Source: Pseudomonas sp. CFBP13508 (GTDB lineage: Bacteria; Pseudomonadota; Gammaproteobacteria; Pseudomonadales; Pseudomonadaceae). From it: 64,000 nucleotides of DNA. Within the stretch, counting starts at the first letter, position 1; each line of letters begins with the position of its first letter. This document shows, piece after piece, positions 49,996 through 58,289 of the stretch. The DNA lies in contig NZ_QFZZ01000008.1 of assembly GCF_005233515.1 (NCBI RefSeq), positions 124,001 through 188,000 on the forward strand. The letters run 5' to 3'. The notes under the pieces were generated by a model. It was not told the origin of the DNA and did not search any database. It worked only from the letters and a program-made list of their open reading frames with translations. A program made the translations under genes and the position numbers.

Positions 49996-52602
49996 ATGCA
50001 CGAACAATATCAGCCACGTGAGATCGAAGCCGCCGCCCAGTCGTTCTGGGATGAGCAAAAGTCCTTTGAAGTCAGTGAACAGCCAGGCAAGGAAACCTAC
50101 TACTGCCTGTCGATGTTCCCTTACCCCAGCGGCAAGCTGCACATGGGCCACGTGCGCAACTACACCATCGGCGACGTGATCTCGCGCTACCAGCGCATGC
50201 AGGGCAAGAATGTGCTGCAGCCAATGGGTTGGGATGCGTTCGGCATGCCGGCGGAAAACGCCGCAATGAAAAACAACGTAGCGCCCGCCAAGTGGACCTA
50301 CGAGAACATCGCCTACATGAAGTCGCAGCTGCGCAGCCTCGGCCTCGCGGTGGACTGGTCCCGTGAAGTGACCACCTGCAAGCCGGACTACTACCGCTGG
50401 GAACAATGGCTGTTCACCCGCCTGTTCGAAAAAGGCGTGATCTACCGTAAGAACGGCACCGTGAACTGGGACCCGGTCGACCAGACCGTACTGGCCAACG
50501 AGCAGGTCATTGACGGCCGTGGCTGGCGTTCCGGCGCGCTGATCGAAAAGCGCGAAATCCCGATGTACTACTTCAAGATCACCGCTTACGCCGACGAGCT
50601 GCTGGAAAGCCTCGACGAACTGACTGGCTGGCCGGAACAGGTCAAGACCATGCAGCGCAACTGGATCGGCAAGTCCCGTGGCATGGAAGTGCAGTTCCCG
50701 TACAACGTCGATTCGATCGGCGAAGCCGGCACCCTGAAAGTCTTCACCACCCGTCCGGACACCCTGATGGGCGCGACCTATGTCGCCGTAGCTGCCGAGC
50801 ACCCGCTGGCCACCCTGGCCGCGCAGAACAATCCCGAGCTGCAAGCGTTCATCGCTGAATGCAAGGGCGGCAGCGTCGCTGAAGCCGATGTCGCCACTCA
50901 GGAAAAGAAAGGCCTGCCGACCGGGCTGTTCGTCGAGCACCCGCTGACCGGCGAGAAGCTGCCGGTGTGGGTCGCCAACTACGTGCTGATGCACTACGGC
51001 GACGGCGCGGTCATGGCGGTTCCGGCGCACGACGAGCGCGATTTCGAATTCGCTCACAAGTACAACCTGCCGGTGAAATCGGTGGTGCGCACCAGCTCCG
51101 GCGACAGCAACCCGGCGCCGTGGCAGGACGCCTACGGCGAGCACGGCACACTGATCAACTCCGGTGAGTTCGACGGCCTCGACTTCGCCGGCGCGTTCGA
51201 CGCCATGGAAGTCGCCCTGATCAAGAAAGAACTAGGCGCCTCGCGCACCCAGTTCCGCCTGCGCGACTGGGGCATCAGCCGCCAGCGCTACTGGGGCTGC
51301 CCGATCCCGATCATCCACTGCGCCGCGTGCGGCGACGTGCCGGTGCCGGAAGATCAACTGCCTGTCGTTCTGCCGGAAGACGTGGTGCCGGACGGCGCCG
51401 GTTCGCCGCTGGCGCGCATGCCCGAGTTCTACGAGTGCAGTTGCCCGAAATGCGGCGCGCCGGCCAAGCGCGAAACCGACACCATGGACACCTTTGTCGA
51501 GTCGTCGTGGTACTACGCCCGCTACGCCTCGCCCCACTTTGAAGGTGGCCTGGTGGAAAAATCCGCCGCCGACCACTGGCTGCCGGTGGATCAGTACATC
51601 GGCGGTATCGAACACGCCATTCTGCACCTGCTCTACGCGCGCTTCTTCCACAAGTTGATGCGCGACGAAGGTCTGGTCAGCTCCAACGAGCCGTTCAAGA
51701 ACCTGCTGACCCAGGGCATGGTGATCGCCGAGACTTACTATCGTCGCGAAGCCAATGGTGCCTATACCTGGTTCAACCCGGCGGACGTGGAACTGGAGCG
51801 TGACAGCAAAGCCAAGGTCATCAGCGCCAAGCTGAAATCCGACGGCCTGCCGGTGGAAATCGGCGGTACCGAGAAGATGGCCAAGTCGAAGAACAACGGC
51901 GTCGACCCGCAGTCGATGATCGACCAGTTCGGTGCCGACACCTGCCGTCTGTTCATGATGTTCGCCTCGCCGCCTGACATGAGCGCCGAATGGTCCGACT
52001 CCGGCGTTGAAGGATCGCACCGTTTCCTCAAGCGCGTCTGGCGTCTGGCGCAAGCCCACGTCACCCAGGGCCTGCCGGGCAAACTGGATATCGCCGCCCT
52101 GAACGACGAGCAGAAAACCGTGCGTCGTGCGATTCACCTGGCGATCAAGCAGGCCAGTCATGACGTCGGCCAGAACCACAAATTCAACACCGCCATCGCT
52201 CAGGTGATGACGCTGATGAACGTGCTGGAAAAAACCGCCCAAGGCACCGATCAGGACCGCGCGCTGCTGCACGAAGGCCTGGAAGCGGTGACCCTGCTGC
52301 TGGCACCGATCACCCCGCACATCAGCCACGAACTGTGGAAGCAGTTGGGTCACGCCGATGCGGTGATCGATGCAGGCTGGCCGGCCGTGGACGAAAGTGC
52401 CTTGGTGCAGGACAACCTGACCCTGGTGATTCAGGTCAACGGCAAGCTGCGCGGGCAGATCGAAATGCCGGCCAGCGCCACCCGCGAAGAAATCGAAGCC
52501 GCTGCACGCATCAACGAAAACGTGCTGCGTTTCGTCGACGGCCTGACCATTCGCAAAGTGATTGTGGTACCGGGCAAACTGGTCAACATCGTCGCCAGCT
52601 AA
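49996..52602 (+). CDS. leuS: Leucyl-tRNA synthetase
   Basis: LeuRS charges tRNA-Leu. The 868-residue product has the HIGH-type motif in YPSGKLHMGHVRNY, the CP1 editing domain with the threonine-rich FTTRPDTLMGATYVAV, and the KMSKS-type motif KMAKSKNNGVDP. A C-terminal anticodon and leucine-specific region follows (LTLVIQVNGKLRGQIEMP). I start at the ATG at 49996 (MHEQYQPREIEAAAQ). It heads a leuS-lptE-holA series separated by two hairpins. Confidence 0.98.
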   Translation: MHEQYQPREIEAAAQSFWDEQKSFEVSEQPGKETYYCLSMFPYPSGKLHMGHVRNYTIGDVISRYQRMQGKNVLQPMGWDAFGMPAENAAMKNNVAPAKWTYENIAYMKSQLRSLGLAVDWSREVTTCKPDYYRWEQWLFTRLFEKGVIYRKNGTVNWDPVDQTVLANEQVIDGRGWRSGALIEKREIPMYYFKITAYADELLESLDELTGWPEQVKTMQRNWIGKSRGMEVQFPYNVDSIGEAGTLKVFTTRPDTLMGATYVAVAAEHPLATLAAQNNPELQAFIAECKGGSVAEADVATQEKKGLPTGLFVEHPLTGEKLPVWVANYVLMHYGDGAVMAVPAHDERDFEFAHKYNLPVKSVVRTSSGDSNPAPWQDAYGEHGTLINSGEFDGLDFAGAFDAMEVALIKKELGASRTQFRLRDWGISRQRYWGCPIPIIHCAACGDVPVPEDQLPVVLPEDVVPDGAGSPLARMPEFYECSCPKCGAPAKRETDTMDTFVESSWYYARYASPHFEGGLVEKSAADHWLPVDQYIGGIEHAILHLLYARFFHKLMRDEGLVSSNEPFKNLLTQGMVIAETYYRREANGAYTWFNPADVELERDSKAKVISAKLKSDGLPVEIGGTEKMAKSKNNGVDPQSMIDQFGADTCRLFMMFASPPDMSAEWSDSGVEGSHRFLKRVWRLAQAHVTQGLPGKLDIAALNDEQKTVRRAIHLAIKQASHDVGQNHKFNTAIAQVMTLMNVLEKTAQGTDQDRALLHEGLEAVTLLLAPITPHISHELWKQLGHADAVIDAGWPAVDESALVQDNLTLVIQVNGKLRGQIEMPASATREEIEAAARINENVLRFVDGLTIRKVIVVPGKLVNIVAS

Positions 52603-52610
52603 ATTGGATC

Positions 52611-52634
52611 GGCTGCCAGGCTCGCCTGGCAGCC
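52611..52634 (+). other. Perfect hairpin between leuS and lptE
   Basis: GGCTGCCAGG and CCTGGCAGCC form a 10-bp stem with a CTCG loop, 9 nt after the leuS stop. No T-run follows, so it is not a standard terminator. It may protect the leuS mRNA end or act as a partial terminator. Confidence 0.65.
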
Positions 52635-52690
52635 AGTAAAACCTTTCGGGCCGCAGAGTCGGCTCACCTGGTTTCAAGGGGAGCAACACA

Positions 52691-53296
52691 ATGATCAAAC
52701 GCAATCTGCTGGTGATGGGCCTCGCCGTTCTGCTGAGCGCCTGCGGTTTCCAGTTGCGTGGTACCGGCACCAACGAACTGTCGATCAAGGAAATCGACCT
52801 GAGCGCGCGCAACGCTTACGGCGAAACCGTGACTCAATTGCGCCAGGTGCTGGAGTCCAGCGGCGTCAAGGTCTACACCGGCGCGCCATACAAGTTGTAC
52901 CTGGCTGACGAGCAGGAAAACCAGCGCATTCTCAGCTATGCCGGCGCCGGTCGCACAGGCGAGTATCAGGTCAGTACCGTGCTGAGCTACGACATCCGCG
53001 GCGAGAACAATCTGTCACTGATCAGCGACAAGCTTGAAGTGCAGAAGGTGTTCATTCATGACGGCAACAACCTTGTCGGCTCCGATCAGGAAGCCAGTGA
53101 CGCCCGTCGCGAGACCCGTCGTGAACTGGTTCAGCGCATGATGCTGCGCCTGTCGCAGCTGACCCCGGGCCAGTTGCAGCAACTGCAGCAAACCGCCAAC
53201 GACCGCGCCAAGGCTGAAGCCGATGCGCTGGAAGCGGCACAGAAGGCTGAGGCGGAAACTCCGCGTCAGTCGCCGCTCGAAATCCCGCAGCAGTAA
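52691..53296 (+). CDS. lptE: LPS-assembly lipoprotein LptE
   Basis: LptE is the outer-membrane lipoprotein that plugs the LptD barrel and helps insert lipopolysaccharide. The 201-residue product has a lipobox (VLLSACGFQLRGTG, Cys near residue 18), the usual N-terminal pattern of the family, and a long C-terminal helical tail rich in Gln and Ala. GGGGAG precedes the ATG. The hairpin-bounded position between leuS and holA is as expected. Confidence 0.94.
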   Translation: MIKRNLLVMGLAVLLSACGFQLRGTGTNELSIKEIDLSARNAYGETVTQLRQVLESSGVKVYTGAPYKLYLADEQENQRILSYAGAGRTGEYQVSTVLSYDIRGENNLSLISDKLEVQKVFIHDGNNLVGSDQEASDARRETRRELVQRMMLRLSQLTPGQLQQLQQTANDRAKAEADALEAAQKAEAETPRQSPLEIPQQ

Positions 53297-53302
53297 GACG
53301 GC

Positions 53303-53322
53303 CGGGGCGCCCAGGCGCCCCG
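53303..53322 (+). other. Hairpin between lptE and holA
   Basis: CGGGGCGCC and GGCGCCCCG are inverted repeats with almost no loop, 6 nt after the lptE stop. A pyrimidine-rich stretch (CCCTTTCTT) follows, running straight into the holA ATG. It may lower holA translation or transcription relative to lptE. Confidence 0.55.
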
Positions 53323-53335
53323 TTCGCCCTTTCTT

Positions 53336-54373
53336 ATGAAGCTCGCTCCCGCGCAACTCGGCAAACACCTGCAAGGCGCACTCGCGCCGGTCTACATCAT
53401 CAGCGGCGATGACCCGCTGCTGTGTCAGGAAGCCGCCGACGCCATCCGCACCGCTGCCCGCCAGCAAGGTTTCGACGAACGCCAAGTCTTCGCCGCCGAC
53501 GCCAATTTCGATTGGGGTACGTTGCTGCAGGCCGGCGCGAGCATGTCGCTGTTCGCTGAAAAACGCCTGCTGGAGCTGCGCCTGCCGTCGGGCAAGCCTG
53601 GCGACAGAGGCGCCGCCGCGCTGATCGAATACTGCTCACGCCCTGCTGAAGACACTGTCCTGCTGATCAGCTTGCCGAAGCTCGATGGCAGCGCGCAGAA
53701 AACCAAGTGGGGCAAGGCGCTGGTCGAAGGCCAACAAACCCAGTTCGTGCAGATCTGGCCGGTGGATGCCAATCAGCTGCCGAGCTGGATTCGTCAGCGC
53801 CTGTCCCAGGCCGGTCTATCGGCCAGCCAGGATGCGGTCGAATTGATTGCCGCGCGTGTCGAAGGCAACCTGCTCGCCGCTGCCCAGGAAATCGAAAAGC
53901 TCAAGTTGATGGCCGAAGGTGGGCAGATCACCGTCGAAACCGTTCAAGCCGCCGTGGCCGATAGTGCGCGGTTTGACGTGTTCGGCCTGACCGACGCGGT
54001 GCTCAACGGCGAACCGGCCCACGCCTTGCGCATGCTCGAAGGTTTGCGCGGCGAAGGCGTCGAACCGCCGGTGATCCTCTGGGCACTGGCGCGGGAGTTG
54101 CGCCTGCTGGCCAACATTTCCCTGCAATACAGCCAGGGCACGCCACTGGACAAGTGCTTCAGCCAGTCGAAACCGCCGGTCTGGGACAAGCGCAAGCCGC
54201 TGATGAGCAAGGCACTGCAACGCTACTCGGCGCAACGCTGGGCGCAGTTGCTGCTCGAAGCGCAGCGTATCGACGCGCAGATCAAGGGTCAGGCGGCGGG
54301 ATCGCCGTGGATGAGCTTGAGTCGCTTGGCTCTATTGATGGCAGGCCAACGCCTGTCTTTGCCTGCCGAATAA
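53336..54373 (+). CDS. holA: DNA polymerase III delta subunit
   Basis: HolA opens the beta clamp within the clamp loader. The 345-residue product has the family's N-terminal YIISGDDPLLCQEAADAIR, the AAA+-like SLFAEKRLLELRLPSGKPG and the C-terminal oligomerisation domain (LTDAVLNGEPAHALRMLEGL, then ILWALARELRLL). The start at 53336 is directly after a pyrimidine-rich stretch with no obvious ribosome binding site, so coupling to lptE is likely. Confidence 0.95.
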   Translation: MKLAPAQLGKHLQGALAPVYIISGDDPLLCQEAADAIRTAARQQGFDERQVFAADANFDWGTLLQAGASMSLFAEKRLLELRLPSGKPGDRGAAALIEYCSRPAEDTVLLISLPKLDGSAQKTKWGKALVEGQQTQFVQIWPVDANQLPSWIRQRLSQAGLSASQDAVELIAARVEGNLLAAAQEIEKLKLMAEGGQITVETVQAAVADSARFDVFGLTDAVLNGEPAHALRMLEGLRGEGVEPPVILWALARELRLLANISLQYSQGTPLDKCFSQSKPPVWDKRKPLMSKALQRYSAQRWAQLLLEAQRIDAQIKGQAAGSPWMSLSRLALLMAGQRLSLPAE

Positions 54374-54457
54374 GATCAAAAGATCGCAGCCTTCGGCAGC
54401 TCCTACATTTGGAATGTATTCCCCCTGCAGGAGCTGCCAGAGGCTGCGATCTTTTGA
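54374..54457. repeat. REP-like doublet, type B
   Basis: GATCGCAGCCTTCGGCAGCT and an imperfect reverse complement (GCAGGAGCTGCCAGAGGCTG) flank a short spacer after the holA stop. It is the second copy of the type seen at 7894. Confidence 0.85.
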
Positions 54458-54518
54458 CTTTTCTTTAGCATGAGCAGATTATCCGCAACGCGAAACCCAC
54501 CACACCGAGAGAACCCTC

Positions 54519-54683
54519 ATGAGCAAAAAGCCAGCAAAGCATGGCCCCAACAAGGCCAAATCCATCGTCGCCCAGCCCTTGTTCCGCAGCCGCCAGGAAC
54601 GGCCAGCCAAGGGCAAAGGCAGCTACCGCCGCGAAGCCTTCCGGTCTGACAACCGGGAGGCTTTTTACTTTCTGGCTGCCTGA
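54519..54683 (+). CDS. arfA: Alternative ribosome-rescue factor ArfA
   Basis: ArfA rescues ribosomes stalled on mRNAs without a stop codon, recruiting RF2 when trans-translation is lacking. The 54-residue product begins MSKKPAKHGPNKAKS, followed by AQPLFRSRQERPAKGKGSY, which matches the conserved PLFRxR and KGKGSY motifs of the family. An intrinsic terminator (54634-54666) lies inside the coding sequence. Most transcripts should therefore end before the stop codon, which is the known ArfA control scheme: protein from nonstop mRNA is destroyed when tmRNA works. I found it by translating the gap after holA. Confidence 0.9.
   Translation: MSKKPAKHGPNKAKSIVAQPLFRSRQERPAKGKGSYRREAFRSDNREAFYFLAA
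54634..54666 (+). terminator. Intrinsic terminator inside the arfA coding sequence
   Basis: AAGCCTTCCGG and CCGGGAGGCTT form an 11-bp stem with one G-T wobble and an 8-nt loop, followed by T residues. It begins near codon 39 of arfA and ends about 17 nt before its stop, so terminated mRNA lacks a stop codon. Confidence 0.85.
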
Positions 54684-54744
54684 AGCGCACTACCCCTCGC
54701 TCATGTTAAGGTCTGCACCTGATTCGTTTCCCCTGGAACTGTGC

Positions 54745-56067
54745 ATGCCCCCAAGTCTTTCCCGTCGTTGGCCCGTGCGCCAATTGATCGCTGCCTCCAG
54801 CTTCATCCTGCTTGTCGCCTGCGCGGAAAAACCCACCGCCGCCGATGCACAACCGCTTCAAGCCGCCCCGGTTACCACGGCCCCAGCGATCATTCCGCCG
54901 GTAGTGCCGTCCGCCGATCCGCTCGATATTCAACCGACCCAGACCTTCGCCGAATGGCAGGCAGGTTTTCGCAAGGACGCCCTCGCCGCCGGGATTCGTC
55001 CCGAGCTGTTCGATCAGGCATTTGCCAATGTCAGCTTCGACGCCAGCGTGATCCGCGCCGATCGCAGTCAGCCGGAGTTTTCCCGCCCGGTGTGGGAATA
55101 CCTCGACGGTGCGCTGTCGCCGCTGCGCGTACGCAAGGGCCAGGCGCTGATCAACCAGTACGCCGACATTCTGCAGAGCATCGAGCAGCGTTATGGCGTC
55201 GATCGCCAGGCGCTGGTGTCGGTGTGGGGCATGGAGAGCAATTTCGGCCAGTTCCAGGGCAGCAAGTCGGTGATCAACTCGCTGGCCACCCTCGCCTACG
55301 AAGGCCGTCGTCCGGGCTTTGCTCACGCACAATTGATCGCCGCCCTGCAGATTCTGCAACAGGGCGATATCACCCCGGAGAAAATGCTCGGTTCCTGGGC
55401 CGGCGCGATGGGCCAGACCCAGTTCATTCCGACCACTTACAACACCCACGCCGTGGATTTTGACGGTGACGGTCGCCGCGACATCTGGGGCAGCCCGGCC
55501 GATGCGCTCGCCTCGACCGCGCATTATCTGCAAAGCTCGGGCTGGCAACGCGGCCAGCCGTGGGGTTTTGAAGTGCAATTGCCGAGCGGTTTCAACTACA
55601 CGCTGGCCGATGGCGCGATTCGCAAAAGCGTCGCCGAATGGCGGCAACTGGGCGTGAACCTGCCCAATGGCGCGCAGGTGCCAGCCGGCTCCGAACAACT
55701 GTCCGCCGCCCTGCTGTTGCCGGCCGGGTATCGTGGCCCGGCGTTTCTGATCCTCGATAACTTCCGGGCGATTCTCAAGTACAACAATTCGTCGTCGTAT
55801 GCGCTGGCGGTGAGCCTGTTGTCCGAGCGTTTCGAAGGCGCGGGCCTGATCAACGGCAACTGGCCGAAAGATGATCTGCCGCTGAGCCGTACTGAGCGCA
55901 TCGAACTGCAAACGCTATTGAGCGCGCGTAATTATGACGCCGGCACAGCGGACGGGATTATCGGCGCCAATACGCGCAAAGCGATTCGCAGTGCCCAGCA
56001 GGCGCTGGGCTGGCCGGCGGATGGGTATCCGACGCACAAGTTGCTTGAGAGCCTGCGCACCCAATAG
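54745..56067 (+). CDS. Lytic murein transglycosylase (MltB family) with peptidoglycan-binding domain, lipoprotein
   Basis: The 440-residue product has a lipoprotein signal (ASSFILLVACAE, Cys near residue 24), an MltB-type catalytic domain with the active-site glutamate in VWGMESNFGQFQG, the GAMGQTQFIPTTY segment, and a C-terminal PG_binding_1 domain (NYDAGTADGIIGANTRKAIRSAQ). It cleaves glycan strands with formation of 1,6-anhydro ends. The ATG at 54745 gives a clean lipobox; the ATG at 54703 is an alternative. It is distinct from the shorter MltB at 61.6-62.7 kb. Confidence 0.92.
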   Translation: MPPSLSRRWPVRQLIAASSFILLVACAEKPTAADAQPLQAAPVTTAPAIIPPVVPSADPLDIQPTQTFAEWQAGFRKDALAAGIRPELFDQAFANVSFDASVIRADRSQPEFSRPVWEYLDGALSPLRVRKGQALINQYADILQSIEQRYGVDRQALVSVWGMESNFGQFQGSKSVINSLATLAYEGRRPGFAHAQLIAALQILQQGDITPEKMLGSWAGAMGQTQFIPTTYNTHAVDFDGDGRRDIWGSPADALASTAHYLQSSGWQRGQPWGFEVQLPSGFNYTLADGAIRKSVAEWRQLGVNLPNGAQVPAGSEQLSAALLLPAGYRGPAFLILDNFRAILKYNNSSSYALAVSLLSERFEGAGLINGNWPKDDLPLSRTERIELQTLLSARNYDAGTADGIIGANTRKAIRSAQQALGWPADGYPTHKLLESLRTQ

Positions 56068-56091
56068 AAAGACTGCCGTATGGCGGATATC

Positions 56092-56160
56092 GCTTTCGCG
56101 AGCAGGCTCGCTCCCACAGTTGAGCGTATTCCAATGTGGGAGCGAGCCTGCTCGCGAAGA
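56092..56160. repeat. REP doublet, type A, inward order
   Basis: Inward pair of the type A palindrome, 69 bp, between the convergent transglycosylase and carboxypeptidase genes. Confidence 0.9.
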
Positions 56161-56167
56161 CTGACTG

Positions 56168-57133
56168 TCAGGCAATAACCGTTTCAGCCTTGATGACCAC
56201 ATCCTGCTCCAGCAGCAACTCCTGTTTCCCCGCATCCAGCCGCACCAGCGCGCCCAACGGCAGTGTCAGGTTCGGGTCGCAATGGCCACTGCGCCAACCC
56301 GACAACACCGGAATCCGCAACGACTCAAAGGTTTGCTTGAGCAAGCGATTCAGCGCGTCGACCTCCACTCCGGCGATATCACCGACCAGCACACCGCGCA
56401 GTCGGGCCAGCTTGCCGGCCAGACGCATCTGGGTCAGCAGCCGATCAATGCGATACAGCGGCTCGTTGATGTCCTCGATGAACAGAATCACCCCTTCGAC
56501 ATCAATCTCGTAGGGCGTGCCGAGGGTTGCAGCAATCATCGCCAGGTTGCCGCCGAGCAAACGCCCGTGAGCGATGCCCGGTTCGACGGTTGATAACGGA
56601 TAAGCCGCCGGATGGCTGAGCACACTGCCCGCTTTCAATTGCCCGCGCAGCATGGCGAAGAATGAAGTGACGGTCGGCGGCTCTTTGTCGCCCAGCAGGT
56701 CGGCATTGAGCAGCGGCCCGTGAAAGGTCACAAACCCGGCGTAGCGACTGATGGCCAGGTGGAGCGCAGTAATGTCGCTATAGCCGACAAAGGGTTTGGC
56801 GTGACGGCTGAGCAGGTCGTAATCGATTCGGTCGAGCAGACGCGGCGTGCCGTAGCCGCCGCGCAGGCAAATGATCGCGTCGACTTCGGGATCAGCGAAC
56901 GCTGCATGCAGATCGCGCAGGCGTACGTCGTCACTGCCAGCCAGATAGCCGTCCTTCTCATAGACACCCGGAAACACCTTCAGCCCATAGCCGCGCGCGC
57001 GCATCCATTGCAGCGCTTTTTCAGTGTCGAGGGCGCCGGGGCCGGCAGGCGCGATGACGCCGATCGTCCCTTCGGAGGGCAGCGCCGGTACGGCTCGGTG
57101 GGCAATCAGGGTGTGGCTCGGTCGAACGGTCAT
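56168..57133 (-). CDS. ldcA: LD-carboxypeptidase, S66 family
   Basis: LdcA removes the terminal D-alanine from tetrapeptides during cytoplasmic recycling of peptidoglycan. The 321-residue product has the S66 catalytic residues: nucleophile Ser in PFVGYSDITALHL, Glu in VILFIEDINEPLYRIDR, and His in GWRSGHCDPNLTLPLG. Other family segments are IGVIAPAGP and CLRGGYGTPRLLDRIDYDL. There is no signal peptide, in keeping with a cytoplasmic role. It follows the lipA terminator on the same strand, so it needs its own promoter in 57134-57210. Confidence 0.93.
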   Translation of the reverse strand: MTVRPSHTLIAHRAVPALPSEGTIGVIAPAGPGALDTEKALQWMRARGYGLKVFPGVYEKDGYLAGSDDVRLRDLHAAFADPEVDAIICLRGGYGTPRLLDRIDYDLLSRHAKPFVGYSDITALHLAISRYAGFVTFHGPLLNADLLGDKEPPTVTSFFAMLRGQLKAGSVLSHPAAYPLSTVEPGIAHGRLLGGNLAMIAATLGTPYEIDVEGVILFIEDINEPLYRIDRLLTQMRLAGKLARLRGVLVGDIAGVEVDALNRLLKQTFESLRIPVLSGWRSGHCDPNLTLPLGALVRLDAGKQELLLEQDVVIKAETVIA

Positions 57134-57212
57134 CCTTGGGCTCCAGCGGTAAAGTCATGCACACACAGTAGTCAGCTGAAGAGACAAACAAAAGCCCCTT
57201 GTCTCAGGCAAA

Positions 57213-57250
57213 AAAATGCCCGCCGAGGAACCGTCCTCGGCGGGCATTTT
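57213..57250. terminator. Strong intrinsic terminator downstream of lipA
   Basis: A 17-bp perfect inverted repeat (AAAATGCCCGCCGAGGA with its complement) around a 4-nt loop, with A and T runs at its ends. It lies 16 nt after the lipA stop on the minus strand. Confidence 0.92.
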
Positions 57251-57265
57251 TACATCAGCAGTGAA

Positions 57266-58288
57266 TCAGGAACCCAGCAGCTCGGCCTTGACCAGCTTCG
57301 CCTGCTCGTCGGCGTGGTACGAGGAGCGTACCAATGGACCGGAAGCAACGTTCTTGAAGCCCATCTTGTAACCTTCTTCGGCGAACCAGGCGAAGGTGTC
57401 CGGGTGCACGAAACGCTGCACCGGCAAGTGACTGCGCGACGGTTGCAGGTACTGGCCGAGAGTCAGCATGTCGATGTCGTGTTCGCGCATGCGCTTCATG
57501 ACTTCGATGACTTCCTCGTCGGTCTCGCCCAGGCCCAGCATCAGGCCGGACTTGGTCGGAATGTGCGGCATCATCTGCTTGAAGCGTTGCAGCAGGGTCA
57601 GCGACCACTGGTAATCCGAGCCCGGACGCGCAGCCTTGTACAGGCGCGGCACGGTTTCCAGGTTGTGGTTGAACACATCCGGCGGCTCGGCGGCGGTGAT
57701 TTCCAGGGCGATGTCCATACGCCCACGGTAGTCCGGGACCAGGGTCTCGAGCTGAACGTTCGGCGACAGTTTGCGGATTTCGCGGATGCAGTCGGCAAAG
57801 TGCTGGGCACCGCCGTCACGCAGGTCGTCGCGGTCCACCGAAGTGATCACCACGTATTTGAGCTTGAGGTCGGCGATGGCGATAGCCAGGCTTTCCGGCT
57901 CGTTGACGTCCAGTGGCTTCGGACGACCGTGGCCAACGTCGCAGAACGGGCAGCGGCGGGTGCAGATGTCGCCCATGATCATGAAGGTTGCGGTGCCGCC
58001 GGAGAAGCATTCGCCGAGGTTCGGGCAGGACGCTTCTTCGCAGACACTGTGCAGCTTGTGCTTGCGCAGCAGGCTCTTGATGCGGTCGACTTCCGGCGAA
58101 ACCGGGATGCGCACGCGGATCCAGTCGGGTTTCTTCGGCAGTTCGGTGGTCGGGATGATCTTGACCGGGATGCGTGCAACCTTCTCGGCGCCGCGCAGCT
58201 TGACGCCGGCTTCAACCTTGGGACGCGGGGCCGGGCGCTCGGTCACGTCGAGCGTCGGGATCATGGTTTGCACTGCATCAGTAGTCAT
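57266..58288 (-). CDS. lipA: Lipoyl synthase
   Basis: LipA inserts two sulfur atoms into octanoyl groups bound to lipoyl domains. The 340-residue radical-SAM enzyme has the auxiliary-cluster motif CEEASCPNLGEC and the radical-SAM motif DICTRRCPFCDV. The start is the ATG at 58288 (MTTDAVQTM), since the longer frame upstream overlaps lipB. It follows lipB by 1 nt, in the order ybeD-lipB-lipA. Confidence 0.96.
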   Translation of the reverse strand: MTTDAVQTMIPTLDVTERPAPRPKVEAGVKLRGAEKVARIPVKIIPTTELPKKPDWIRVRIPVSPEVDRIKSLLRKHKLHSVCEEASCPNLGECFSGGTATFMIMGDICTRRCPFCDVGHGRPKPLDVNEPESLAIAIADLKLKYVVITSVDRDDLRDGGAQHFADCIREIRKLSPNVQLETLVPDYRGRMDIALEITAAEPPDVFNHNLETVPRLYKAARPGSDYQWSLTLLQRFKQMMPHIPTKSGLMLGLGETDEEVIEVMKRMREHDIDMLTLGQYLQPSRSHLPVQRFVHPDTFAWFAEEGYKMGFKNVASGPLVRSSYHADEQAKLVKAELLGS

Positions 58289-58289
58289 A

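Noticed and set aside
54541..54744. N-terminal extension of the transglycosylase over arfA
   Set aside because: The extension has no signal sequence and overlaps a well-supported arfA; the start at 54745 gives a proper lipoprotein signal.
5071..56160. CRISPR array from the many palindromic repeats
   Set aside because: The repeats are dispersed singly or in inverted pairs over 50 kb, not in direct, evenly spaced arrays, and no cas genes are present.
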